Below are positions 1 to 6,137 of a stretch of 8,743 nt of DNA, piece after piece. Origin of the DNA: Desulfobacterales bacterium (lineage in GTDB: Bacteria > Desulfobacterota > Desulfobacteria > Desulfobacterales > Desulfosalsimonadaceae); assembly GCA_007135795.1 (NCBI GenBank), contig SLIE01000445.1:1-8743 (forward strand), in the 5' to 3' direction. The translations under genes were made by a program, and so were the position numbers. The notes under the pieces were generated by a model. The model made no database searches. It saw nothing but the letters and a program-made list of their open reading frames with translations, and was not told the DNA's origin. How positions within the stretch are numbered: position 1 is the first letter of the stretch; each line of letters starts with the position of its first letter.

Positions 1-1655
1 CAGTTTTGCGGGGTAAACCCCTCCGATTCCGCATCTTTCAGGTTTAAACTGGAAACGGTTTCCAGGATTTTTTTCATTTTTTCCGTGAACCAGGTCTTTT
101 TTTTACCGGAAAACCGAATACCGGAGTCGGCCTTGCCGTCATGAATTATTCCCCGGTTTCCGTCAATGGTGACCGGTTGGCCGTTTTGAAACAGCGTCAT
201 GGCGTCCGGCACATTAATGATAACCGGTACGGCATTTTCCCTGGCAATGGTTGCAAAATGGCTGGCAGCGCTCCCTTCCCTGGTAATAACCCCCCCAAGG
301 TTATCAAGCGCCGCGGTCAGCTTGGGATACAACCCCTCGGCCACCACGATGCTTCCCCCGGGAATACCGGAGACATCTTCGCTTGACGCCAGGACAAAAA
401 TCTTTCCGCTGACCAAACCGGGACTGGCCCACTCACCCCTGGCCAGGACAGGCAGGTCCAGACGAGGTGCTTCATTGGACGGTTTAATGGCCTGCAACGG
501 TCTGGTTTGAAGCAGTTGAAGATTCCCCGCCTTATCCACCGCCCATTCTATATCCTGCGGCTTTCCAAACCGGTTTTCCAGATCCAGGGCATAATTGCAG
601 AGCTTCTCCAAATATTGCGGGTGTCCGGAGGGGAGATGGATCCCTTCTTTTTTGTCAATAAAATACTCCCTGGCCTTGACCTCCCCGCTGACCAGTCGCT
701 CCCCCAACCCGGAGACGATATAAACCCCCATTTCATCTTTGTCCTTGATCCCGGACGAGTAAACCACGCCGCTTTCCGCGGCATCCACCATTTCCAGAAC
801 CAGAACGGCCATGGGGACCAGTTCGTCCGGAAGGCCCGCATGAATCCGGTAAGTCATGGCCCGGGGTGAATATTTGCTGGCCAGAACCTGCTTGTAGGCG
901 TCGGCGAACTTTTCCGGGTCGATATCTAACAGGCTTTTGTACTGTCCGGCAAAACTGAGATCACCGTCTTCCCCAAAGGCGCTGGAGCGAACCGCCAGCC
1001 TTGAGGCAGAAAATTTTCCCAAAAACAGGCTCATCTCCTCCTGAACATCATCCGGAATTACCGCCTCCAAAATGAGCCCTCTGAGGTCATCACACCGTTT
1101 TTCGAAGTCTTCAGCGGAATCCAGGCTGATCCGGTCTAATATATTATTGATACGAGGACGAAGCGCATTGAATGAAATAATGGCGTTAAAGGCATGGGTG
1201 GTAACGCAAAAGCCTTCGGGCGTTGGAAAGTTTTCGGACTTTATAACCCCAAGGTGACCGGCCTTTCCACCGGCAAGCGGATCAGGCAGTTCCTGATCCA
1301 AACCGAGGACAAAAGGCGGGGTTGTCTGCGGTTCATCAATGTTCAGGGAGAGGGCGAGATAAAAAGAGACCTTCCGATGATATTCCTTCAAGGACCTGTA
1401 ACGCATCGGATTCAAGGCGATAATGCTTTTGACGAGATTCCCCACACCCTGGTCCAGCTCATTGCAAAGCCTGACCACCCGGGCATAATCGCATGGCATT
1501 TGCCGATAATGAATTTCTTCGATTTCAGCCATTTTTTCCAGGCAATAACGGTCAAGGGCCAGCAGGTCTCTGAAATACTGATATTTTTTGCGGAGAAGCG
1601 TCCCCGGGGCAAAGACCTGCCGGGACCAGTATCCCAGGAGTTGATTAATCCACAT
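1..1655 (-). CDS. PEP synthase / pyruvate phosphate dikinase-like protein (ATP-grasp plus phosphohistidine swivel domain), 3' end beyond the window
   Basis: An open frame of 551 codons runs from ATG at 1653-1655 off the left edge. Residues 1-120 are mostly helical and match neither catalytic domain. Residues 128-136 (AGGKAGHLG type) open the pyruvate/ATP-binding ATP-grasp domain. VRSSAFGED (222-230) with SFAGQY (234-239), GLGERLVSGEV (317-326), and DIEWAVDKAG followed by LLQTRP (368-386) are its nucleotide-binding signatures. A PEP-utiliser swivel domain follows, with the presumed phosphohistidine H466 in GSAASHFATIAREN. The family moves phosphate from ATP or PEP through this histidine. It is cytoplasmic, with no signal peptide. 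The gene starts 5 bases after the response regulator stop, with only a weak GGAA as ribosome site, so translation is probably coupled. The substrate cannot be inferred: PEP synthase proper needs a C-terminal TIM barrel, and whether one follows lies outside the window. It should not be named ppsA. Confidence 0.88.
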   Translation of the reverse strand, partial: MWINQLLGYWSRQVFAPGTLLRKKYQYFRDLLALDRYCLEKMAEIEEIHYRQMPCDYARVVRLCNELDQGVGNLVKSIIALNPMRYRSLKEYHRKVSFYLALSLNIDEPQTTPPFVLGLDQELPDPLAGGKAGHLGVIKSENFPTPEGFCVTTHAFNAIISFNALRPRINNILDRISLDSAEDFEKRCDDLRGLILEAVIPDDVQEEMSLFLGKFSASRLAVRSSAFGEDGDLSFAGQYKSLLDIDPEKFADAYKQVLASKYSPRAMTYRIHAGLPDELVPMAVLVLEMVDAAESGVVYSSGIKDKDEMGVYIVSGLGERLVSGEVKAREYFIDKKEGIHLPSGHPQYLEKLCNYALDLENRFGKPQDIEWAVDKAGNLQLLQTRPLQAIKPSNEAPRLDLPVLARGEWASPGLVSGKIFVLASSEDVSGIPGGSIVVAEGLYPKLTAALDNLGGVITREGSAASHFATIARENAVPVIINVPDAMTLFQNGQPVTIDGNRGIIHDGKADSGIRFSGKKKTWFTEKMKKILETVSSLNLKDAESEGFTPQN

Positions 1656-1660
1656 TATCG

Positions 1661-2032
1661 TTATTCCGATTGATTACGGCCAAGAACATTTTCCACTTTT
1701 TCTTCGAGCTCATGTATGTCGATCGGCTTGACCAGGTACTCATCAGCGCCGAGCTGAAGACATTTCTGGGCGGTTTCAATGGTTGGATACCCGGTGAGCA
1801 TAATCACTTTTATGGCAGGCGATATTTTTTTTGCCTCCTCCAGGACCTCGATACCGCTCAATTTTTTGAGCTTGATATCTAAAATGGCCAGGTCCATCCG
1901 TTCCTTTTTGATAAATGATAAAAAGTCTTCTTCCTCGGTAAACGGATGGACCGTATGGTTTTTTCTTTTGAGAATCCTCTGGATCAGGATGCCTTCGTCA
2001 TAAACATCATCTAACGTGGCAATGTTCGCCAT
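1661..2032 (-). CDS. Single-domain (CheY-like) response regulator receiver
   Basis: This 123-residue protein is just one receiver domain. The acidic pair D8-D9 (TLDDVYDEG), the phosphoacceptor D52 (LAILDIKLKKLSG), T80 (IMLTGYP) and K102 (YLVKPID) are all in place, so it should accept phosphate from a histidine kinase. There is no DNA-binding, GGDEF or other output domain, so it must act by protein contact or as a phosphorelay intermediate. The start is well fixed: GGAGG at 2038-2042 sits 5 bases before the ATG. It lies downstream of the kinase gene (146-base gap) and immediately upstream of the PEP/pyruvate-binding enzyme (5-base gap). The natural partner is therefore the kinase, and the enzyme is the nearest possible target; the latter is inference from gene order. 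Confidence 0.93.
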   Translation of the reverse strand: MANIATLDDVYDEGILIQRILKRKNHTVHPFTEEEDFLSFIKKERMDLAILDIKLKKLSGIEVLEEAKKISPAIKVIMLTGYPTIETAQKCLQLGADEYLVKPIDIHELEEKVENVLGRNQSE

Positions 2033-2178
2033 TTACGCCTCCGATTCTTTTCTTTTGATTTACCTGAAGAGATGCAAAATTAAATTCATAATCATAATAA
2101 GGTATTGTCGTTATTTTCATGTGTGCCGCATTGTAATATCTTGTTGCTGGGGAAACAAAGCGCATCAGTTGCTTAAAG
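2033..2178 (-). promoter_or_regulatory. Kinase-regulator intergenic gap with weak internal promoter candidate
   Basis: This 146-base gap is the only sizeable break inside the cluster. On the minus strand it is AT-rich and contains TATGAT (2091-2096) with a poor -35 match TGAAAA (2114-2119) at 17-base spacing, giving about 35-60 bases of leader before the regulator. The -10 hexamer is the same as that of the better promoter in front of the lipoprotein gene. I saw no convincing terminator hairpin here, so read-through from the kinase is also possible. It may allow the receiver and enzyme to be made without the sensor genes. Confidence 0.2.
2038..2042 (-). promoter_or_regulatory. Ribosome binding site of the response regulator
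   Basis: A full GGAGG lies 5 bases before the ATG at 2032. It fixes the start of the receiver protein and is the strongest ribosome site in the cluster, which suggests that the regulator is translated independently of the kinase. Confidence 0.8.
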
Positions 2179-4257
2179 TTATTTCACGACCGGCCCCAGG
2201 GGCAGTTCAATGATAAAAACCGTACCCGGGCCGCAACCCGTTGATGCCAAACATTCTTTGGGCAGGTATTCCGCTGGCGGGGGGCTCATGGCAGATATCT
2301 TGCCACCGTGCTCCTCGATGATCCTGAATGAAACCGAAAGCCCCAATCCGGTCCCCTTACCAACCTGTTTGGTGGTGAAGAAGGGGTCAAAAATCTTTTT
2401 CAAATGCTCTTCCCTTATCCCTTTGCCCGTATCAGCGATACTCACCAATATCCTTTTCCTGCGGTCGCCGACCCTGGAGCTGACATATATCACGCCGTCT
2501 TCGCCAATGGCATCGGCAGCATTATTGAACATGTTGAGCCAGACCTGTTTCAATCTCTCCTTGTCCCCGGTCAATGGCGGAAAATTTTCTCCCATGGCAC
2601 TGACGATCTTGATATGATTCAAGGAAAAGGCATGTTCGACGAGGTTTATGACTTCCCGCAGCGATTCATTGACATCCACGGTTTCACTGGCAGAATCCGA
2701 GTATCTCGAAAAACTGAGAAGATCTGCGACTATTCTGCGGCAAACTTTGCTCTGTCTCTCAATTATCTTCAGGTCATTCCGAATATTTTCATCCTTGACG
2801 TCGTCCATCAGGAGTTGCGTGTAACCCAAAATAATGCCCAGAGGGGTATTGATCTCATGCGCCACGCCACCGGCCAAACGGCCCAGACCTTCCATTTTCT
2901 GGGATTGTGTGAGCTGTTCCTGATATAATTTAAGCATCGTGATGTCGCGGGCCGTGAGAAGAAGCCCAATGATATTACCATCCGGATCATATACCGGAAG
3001 CTTGATGAGATGAAGTGATTCCTGACCTTCGGGCCGATTGAAGGTTACTTCCTTGGAAAGAGGTTTACCCGTAATAAATATCTGTTTGTTTTCATGAAAA
3101 TTCAGATCGGCCTGATCCTCTGAAAAGATTTCAAAATCTGTTTTTCCAATAACCTCACTCTCCTTGAGGTTGAAATAGTCGAAAAAGGCCCTGCTGGCAA
3201 ATTGATAAACCTGATCCCTGTCCTGCAAGGTAATGAAATCCGGGGTTACTTCCATGATGGTATTGAGCAGACTCTGCTGCCGGGTAATTGTCTGTTCCCG
3301 TTCCGTGAGCTCTTCAATATGCGTTTTGAGCGTTATGGCCATTACATCAAAAGCCTCGGCAAGTTCTTGAAGCTCGTCACCAAAGTTTTTCTTGTAAACC
3401 GGACAAGTCCGACAAGCTTCCATAAGGAATGGTTCTTCCTGCTCCCGGCAATTGGGACACAACGTTCCGGGCAGGTGCCAGCAACGCCTTACGACATCCC
3501 CATAGGCCGGACATTTCCTTTGATCGCAATTCATGATCTCCCAACAGTTTTTATCCAGTGGAAAACCCGCATGAACACCCAGATTTCCCTTAACCATTTC
3601 CTCGGCCGATTCCCGTAACCGATTGAGACGAAACGTCACGCTATGGGCAAACCAAAACGCAAGCATCGCCCCCACACCCACCACGCCTATGGTACTGAGA
3701 AGACTGACCAGTCGCTGGCGGTTAATTTGGGCATCCATCTCCTGCCTGGAGAGACCGAGTCTAACGGTCCCCAGGTTTCTTTCTCCCAGGGCCACCCTGA
3801 CATTGAAGTCGTAAATAAGGCCCAGTTCCGTTGATAGGAGCAACGGCTGCGTGTTTTGCCAATTCGGGTCAACGTCTTGATTGACCTCTAAAAGCGCCAC
3901 CGGGAACCCGCCTGAAAATGTGTGGGACAAAATATTGTCACTCGCATCCGTCAGGAACACATACACCACATCATCATACTGATGGTGAACGTTGTCGATC
4001 AGGTTTTTCATTTGCAGAAAGTCCGTGGCCAAAAGGGGTTCGGCCATGCGAAAGGCCAGACCCGAAGTGACGGCCATCCCCCTTTTCCGCCCCTCTTCCA
4101 GAAGTGCCGTGGAAGACATATTGGACAGGATGATTCCGACACCAAGACCGCAGAAGACCAGCATGATGGTAGCGCCAAGGGTGATTTTGGTCTTCAGCCG
4201 GAGACCATGCAGAAAGGTCAGAACACGTTTAATCAAGGTCCAATCCTGTTTTTTCAC
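2179..4257 (-). CDS. Membrane sensor histidine kinase with Cys-rich HAMP insert and PAS domain
   Basis: 692 residues. TM1 (about 25-45) and TM2 (about 183-207) bracket a periplasmic sensor region of roughly 135 residues. The first HAMP helix (208-230) is followed by a cysteine-rich insert (238-288, eight Cys) and a second helix (293-318). A PAS domain follows (about 330-440), then a HisKA dimerisation domain with phosphoacceptor H467 in GGVAHEINTPL, and a HATPase_c domain with N-box NNAADAI (578-584), DTGKGI (609-614), FDPFFTTK (623-630) and GKGTGLGL (633-640). All catalytic motifs are intact. Near the C-terminus an extra loop (about 658-676) carries C669 and C675. The start is GTG at 4255-4257, preceded by AGGGAA 4 bases upstream; it overlaps the lipoprotein gene by 29 bases in another frame, a sign of translational coupling. 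The kinase probably reads the state of the lipoprotein and phosphorylates the nearby receiver; the partner assignment is inferred from order. Confidence 0.95.
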   Translation of the reverse strand: MKKQDWTLIKRVLTFLHGLRLKTKITLGATIMLVFCGLGVGIILSNMSSTALLEEGRKRGMAVTSGLAFRMAEPLLATDFLQMKNLIDNVHHQYDDVVYVFLTDASDNILSHTFSGGFPVALLEVNQDVDPNWQNTQPLLLSTELGLIYDFNVRVALGERNLGTVRLGLSRQEMDAQINRQRLVSLLSTIGVVGVGAMLAFWFAHSVTFRLNRLRESAEEMVKGNLGVHAGFPLDKNCWEIMNCDQRKCPAYGDVVRRCWHLPGTLCPNCREQEEPFLMEACRTCPVYKKNFGDELQELAEAFDVMAITLKTHIEELTEREQTITRQQSLLNTIMEVTPDFITLQDRDQVYQFASRAFFDYFNLKESEVIGKTDFEIFSEDQADLNFHENKQIFITGKPLSKEVTFNRPEGQESLHLIKLPVYDPDGNIIGLLLTARDITMLKLYQEQLTQSQKMEGLGRLAGGVAHEINTPLGIILGYTQLLMDDVKDENIRNDLKIIERQSKVCRRIVADLLSFSRYSDSASETVDVNESLREVINLVEHAFSLNHIKIVSAMGENFPPLTGDKERLKQVWLNMFNNAADAIGEDGVIYVSSRVGDRRKRILVSIADTGKGIREEHLKKIFDPFFTTKQVGKGTGLGLSVSFRIIEEHGGKISAMSPPPAEYLPKECLASTGCGPGTVFIIELPLGPVVK
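3394..3546 (-). other. Region coding the Cys-rich insert of the kinase (possible metal or redox site)
   Basis: This stretch codes for kinase residues 238-288, which contain C238, C244, C249, C259, C267, C270, C282 and C285. The pattern begins NCWEIMNC, continues KCPAY and RCW, and ends with two CxxC pairs (CPNC and CRTCPVY). It resembles the cysteine/tryptophan (CW..C) modules found near HAMP domains in kinases and chemoreceptors of related bacteria; that comparison is from memory. Eight cysteines with two CxxC pairs suit zinc or iron-sulfur binding, or thiol redox sensing. It is cytoplasmic, just inside TM2, where it could gate HAMP signalling. Confidence 0.75.
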
Positions 4258-5149
4258 TCAATTCCCTGATGGGATCAAAATCCTGGTCATCCGAAGGGAC
4301 AAACCCGATGAACCTGGCCGCGTCAAGGATGGCACGGTGTTCGGGGTCATGTTCATGATCGAGCTTAAGCATGGCGTCCCGGATCAGTGTCACCACATCT
4401 TCGGAGAGCCTTGGGCTGTGTGCATACACCCAACCCGGATACCACCGGGTATTGTCGATGATTTTAATCTGGTTCACATCGATTTTATCTTCCACAACGC
4501 TTAATGATCCCTCCCGAATCGTGCCGATATCATGAAGCCCTGCGTAAACCCCAAGGATAACATTCTCCTGCCTTCCACCGGCAAAAACCACTTCCTGGAA
4601 GTCGTTCGGGGTCAATCCATGATCAACGAAATGTCCTAACGGAAAAAGGTATCCGCCTGCCGAAGAAGGATCAACGGCCACCCACGACTTGTCCCGGCAG
4701 TCTTCAATCGTCTGGATCTCCTGGTTGTCCTTTCGGGCAATGATCTGTCCCCGGAATTCCGCTTTGCCGTCCGTCTCAATGATCCTGGCCATGGCTTCGG
4801 CGCCGAACCGGTTTGCCAATTTTACATAAACAAATGGATTGGAATATGAGATGTCGATCTTTCCCTGGGCAAACATGTTTATGTGATCGTCAAAGGTGTC
4901 CGGAAAGACCTGCCGGATGGACAGACCGGTCTGTTCAGACAGGTATTCCACCAACCGGTGATGGCGCCGAAAAGACTCGGTGTGCGAGTATTGCGGAAGA
5001 TACGCGTAAGTCAGGGCTGCCCCCTGGGGCCTGTAGGTGATATCCTCTCGTTTATCCAGGGACACCTTGACCGCTTTCTCGCCTTCCCCGCAGGCGGAAA
5101 ACATGAAAACGATCAGGATAATAAAGAGATAAATAATTTTTTTGGACAT
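4229..5149 (-). CDS. PhnD-like periplasmic substrate-binding lipoprotein
   Basis: 306 residues. An N-terminal KK plus a hydrophobic run ends in FSAC, giving a lipoprotein signal with lipidated C20, so the mature protein is anchored in the periplasm. The fold signatures are those of the phosphate/phosphonate-binding family: LTYAYLPQY (46-54), a SYSNPFVYV segment (101-109), the loop DPSSAGGYLFP (160-170) and GVYAGLHDIGTIREG (200-214). The loop differs from the classic PhnD STSG-type phosphonate-binding loop, so the ligand need not be a phosphonate. No ABC permease or ATPase gene is next to it; instead it overlaps a histidine kinase. It is therefore more likely a sensor accessory than a transport component (compare LuxP-LuxQ or TorT-TorS in principle). 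The ATG at 5149 is the first possible start, with an in-frame TAA just upstream. Its ribosome site is weak. Confidence 0.9.
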   Translation of the reverse strand: MSKKIIYLFIILIVFMFSACGEGEKAVKVSLDKREDITYRPQGAALTYAYLPQYSHTESFRRHHRLVEYLSEQTGLSIRQVFPDTFDDHINMFAQGKIDISYSNPFVYVKLANRFGAEAMARIIETDGKAEFRGQIIARKDNQEIQTIEDCRDKSWVAVDPSSAGGYLFPLGHFVDHGLTPNDFQEVVFAGGRQENVILGVYAGLHDIGTIREGSLSVVEDKIDVNQIKIIDNTRWYPGWVYAHSPRLSEDVVTLIRDAMLKLDHEHDPEHRAILDAARFIGFVPSDDQDFDPIRELSEKTGLDLD

Positions 5150-5220
5150 AGGTTAATCTGTTTTCAAGATTAGAGTTAAGTGATTTATTTCACCAGTCAT
5201 TTTTCTGCCGAATGAGTGCA

Positions 5221-5249
5221 ATCATAACAACACTATGCCTGTACGTAAA
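5221..5249 (-). promoter_or_regulatory. Sigma70-like promoter of the lipoprotein-kinase cluster
   Basis: On the minus strand, TTTACG (5244-5249, 4 of 6 matches to the -35 consensus), a 17-base spacer and TATGAT (5221-5226, 5 of 6) form a well-spaced promoter. Transcription would start near 5214, leaving about 65 bases of leader before the ATG at 5149. It is the only good match in this intergenic region. No operator repeat of convincing length overlaps it. Confidence 0.5.
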
Positions 5250-5344
5250 GCTGTTATTGCCGTTTGCTCTTGAATGGTTTTGTTAAATCGCCAGAAATGA
5301 AAGGGGTATTGTTTCGGGTGGGGACATGTCAAAAAAGAATACCG

Positions 5345-5373
5345 TTGACAACCCAGGGCGAATCTTTTATGTA
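5345..5373 (+). promoter_or_regulatory. Candidate promoter for tRNA-Ser
   Basis: A perfect -35 box TTGACA (5345-5350) is followed at 17 bases by TATGTA (5368-5373), a poor -10 match (3 of 6). It would give a leader of about 120 bases to the tRNA start. A nearer promoter with a good -35 was not found, although an AT-rich run with TATAAA (5492-5497) lies just before the tRNA. Confidence 0.3.
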
Positions 5374-5502
5374 AGGTTCTTTGCAAAGAAAATGAGAGAG
5401 CTTTACAAGTCTCAGCTTGAAATACCAAGAAGTTCGCCTTCAAACGCTAATTTTTTATTCCGGATCTGGGAAAAGAAATTATCAACAAAAATATAAACAC
5501 GC

Positions 5503-5592
5503 GGAGAGATGACCGAGCGGCTGAAGGTGCACGCCTGGAAAGCGTGTGTGTCTTAACGGGCACCGAGGGTTCGAATCCCTCTCTCTCCGCCA
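5503..5592 (+). tRNA. tRNA-Ser (anticodon GGA)
   Basis: A complete cloverleaf of 90 bases with encoded CCA. The 7-bp acceptor stem is GGAGAGA (5503-5509) with TCTCTCC (5582-5588). The anticodon arm is CACGC / GCGTG around loop CTGGAAA, giving anticodon GGA, which reads UCC and UCU. The long variable arm typical of class II tRNAs pairs GTGTC with GGCAC around TTAACG. The T arm is GAGGG-TTCGAAT-CCCTC. The D arm carries the ACCGAGCGG-type sequence usual for tRNA-Ser. The two bases before the 5' end (GC) could pair with the discriminator G and C74, extending the stem to 9 bp in the precursor. No duplicated 3' end was seen nearby, so there is no sign of an integrated island here. Confidence 0.97.
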
Positions 5593-5650
5593 CCCATCTA
5601 TTACGTCAACAATTTAAAAACAAGAAAATATCATCTCAAATTAGAATGAC

Positions 5651-5703
5651 TGAATAACAGGAAAGGCCGAATCTCATTGAGATCCGGCCTTTCCTGTTAT
5701 TCA
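5651..5703 (+). terminator. Long hairpin downstream of tRNA-Ser, probable terminator
   Basis: A perfect 19-bp inverted repeat (5651-5669 with 5685-5703) encloses a smaller 5-bp stem (ATCTC/GAGAT, loop ATT). The core AAAGGCCG/CGGCCTTT with a T-rich right arm is typical of an intrinsic terminator, and it sits 58 bases after the tRNA. A classical run of T after the complete stem is missing, but the U-rich right arm of the outer stem (TTTCCTGTTATT) would serve when only the inner GC-rich part has formed. The symmetry means it could also stop transcription entering from the minus strand. Confidence 0.75.
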
Positions 5704-5950
5704 TAAACTCCCTTATCCCTCAATATGCCCCTGCCCGGCATTGAAGGCGAAACGCCATCATGCTCATATAACCAATTATAATATATAAGCATTAATGGCG
5801 CCGTGAAAAACACCATACATGTGCCACCACAAATGAAACACGACACCTTGAATGTGGAACTTTAACTCTTAGCACCCTTGCATACTTTTGAACTTCCAAG
5901 AAAGTCATTTGACTTTCTTTCTGTAAAAAACGCTGCGGCGAAATTAACTG

Positions 5951-5991
5951 CTATTTACGAGGTCATCGAGTTATAATGGCGTCGTAAATAG
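5951..5991. repeat. 41-base hairpin abutting the 141-bp palindrome
   Basis: CTATTTACGA (5951-5960) is perfectly complementary to TCGTAAATAG (5982-5991). After a G-G mismatch the stem can continue for about 5 more pairs (GTCAT against ATGGC, with one G-T). Its right end shares base 5991 and the sequence TAAATA with the neighbouring palindrome and its flanking repeat, so the two structures may be parts of a compound repeat, or one may have inserted into the other. Confidence 0.6.
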
Positions 5992-6137
5992 TGCCCGAAC
6001 GAAAACCAGGATTTTTCGTCAAGGTCAAGGACGGCGAAAATTTTAACCGCAGGAATACTGGACGTATTTTGAGGATTAAAATTTGAGCCGGACGCAGCGA
6101 TTGGCGAAAAAGACGGTTTTCGTTCAGGCACTAAATA
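5985..6137. mobile_element. MITE-like palindromic element with flanking direct repeats
   Basis: The core, 5991-6131 (141 bp), is an imperfect palindrome centred exactly on 6061. Its ends GTGCCCGAACGAAAACC (5991-6007) and GGTTTTCGTTCAGGCAC (6115-6131) are inverted copies with 16 of 17 matches. Inner paired segments include TTTTTCG / CGAAAAA, AAATTTTAA / TTAAAATTT and AATAC / GTATT around a TGGAC centre. TAAATA occurs directly at both borders (5985-5990 and 6132-6137; 7 bases if G is counted), like a target-site duplication. It codes for nothing. A non-autonomous transposable element moved by a transposase elsewhere fits best; a structured regulatory RNA or a REP-type repeat is the alternative. 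Confidence 0.6.

Larger units (their letters stand above)
5150..5502. other. Divergent intergenic region between the cluster and tRNA-Ser
   Basis: This 353-base stretch has no credible gene. It carries the leader and promoter of the minus-strand cluster at its left side and upstream sequence of the plus-strand tRNA at its right side. The tRNA promoter is not certain: the best candidate is listed separately. I saw no long repeat or structured RNA in it. Confidence 0.5.

Noticed and set aside
141..869. Plus-strand ORFs opposite the PEP/pyruvate-binding gene
   Set aside because: They are antisense to a continuous minus-strand frame with clear catalytic motifs and show no protein-like features.
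1..1655. Frameshift or decay in the PEP/pyruvate-binding gene, suggested by the short fragmentary ORFs in this region
   Set aside because: Translating from ATG 1655 gives an uninterrupted frame of 551 codons to the edge with all ATP-grasp and swivel motifs in order.
2016..2213. Plus-strand ORF spanning the kinase-receiver gap
   Set aside because: No ribosome site, overlaps both real genes at its ends, and the sequence is low-complexity and AT-driven.
5150..5300. Sigma54 (-24/-12) promoter for the lipoprotein cluster
   Set aside because: No GG and GC pair at the required 10-base spacing within a TGGCAC/TTGCA context was found on the minus strand.
5222..5443. Minus-strand ORF of 73 codons between the lipoprotein gene and tRNA-Ser
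   Set aside because: It starts with TTG without a ribosome site, has no recognisable domain or hydrophobic pattern, and overlaps the best promoter of the cluster.
5503..5592. tRNA-Ser as integration site of a genomic island
   Set aside because: No second copy of the tRNA 3' end and no integrase gene is visible in the window.
5898..5919. 9-bp hairpin AAGAAAGTC-ATTT-GACTTTCTT as terminator of the chemoreceptor gene
   Set aside because: It is AT-rich, more than 300 bases beyond the stop codon, and has no run of T on the minus-strand exit side.
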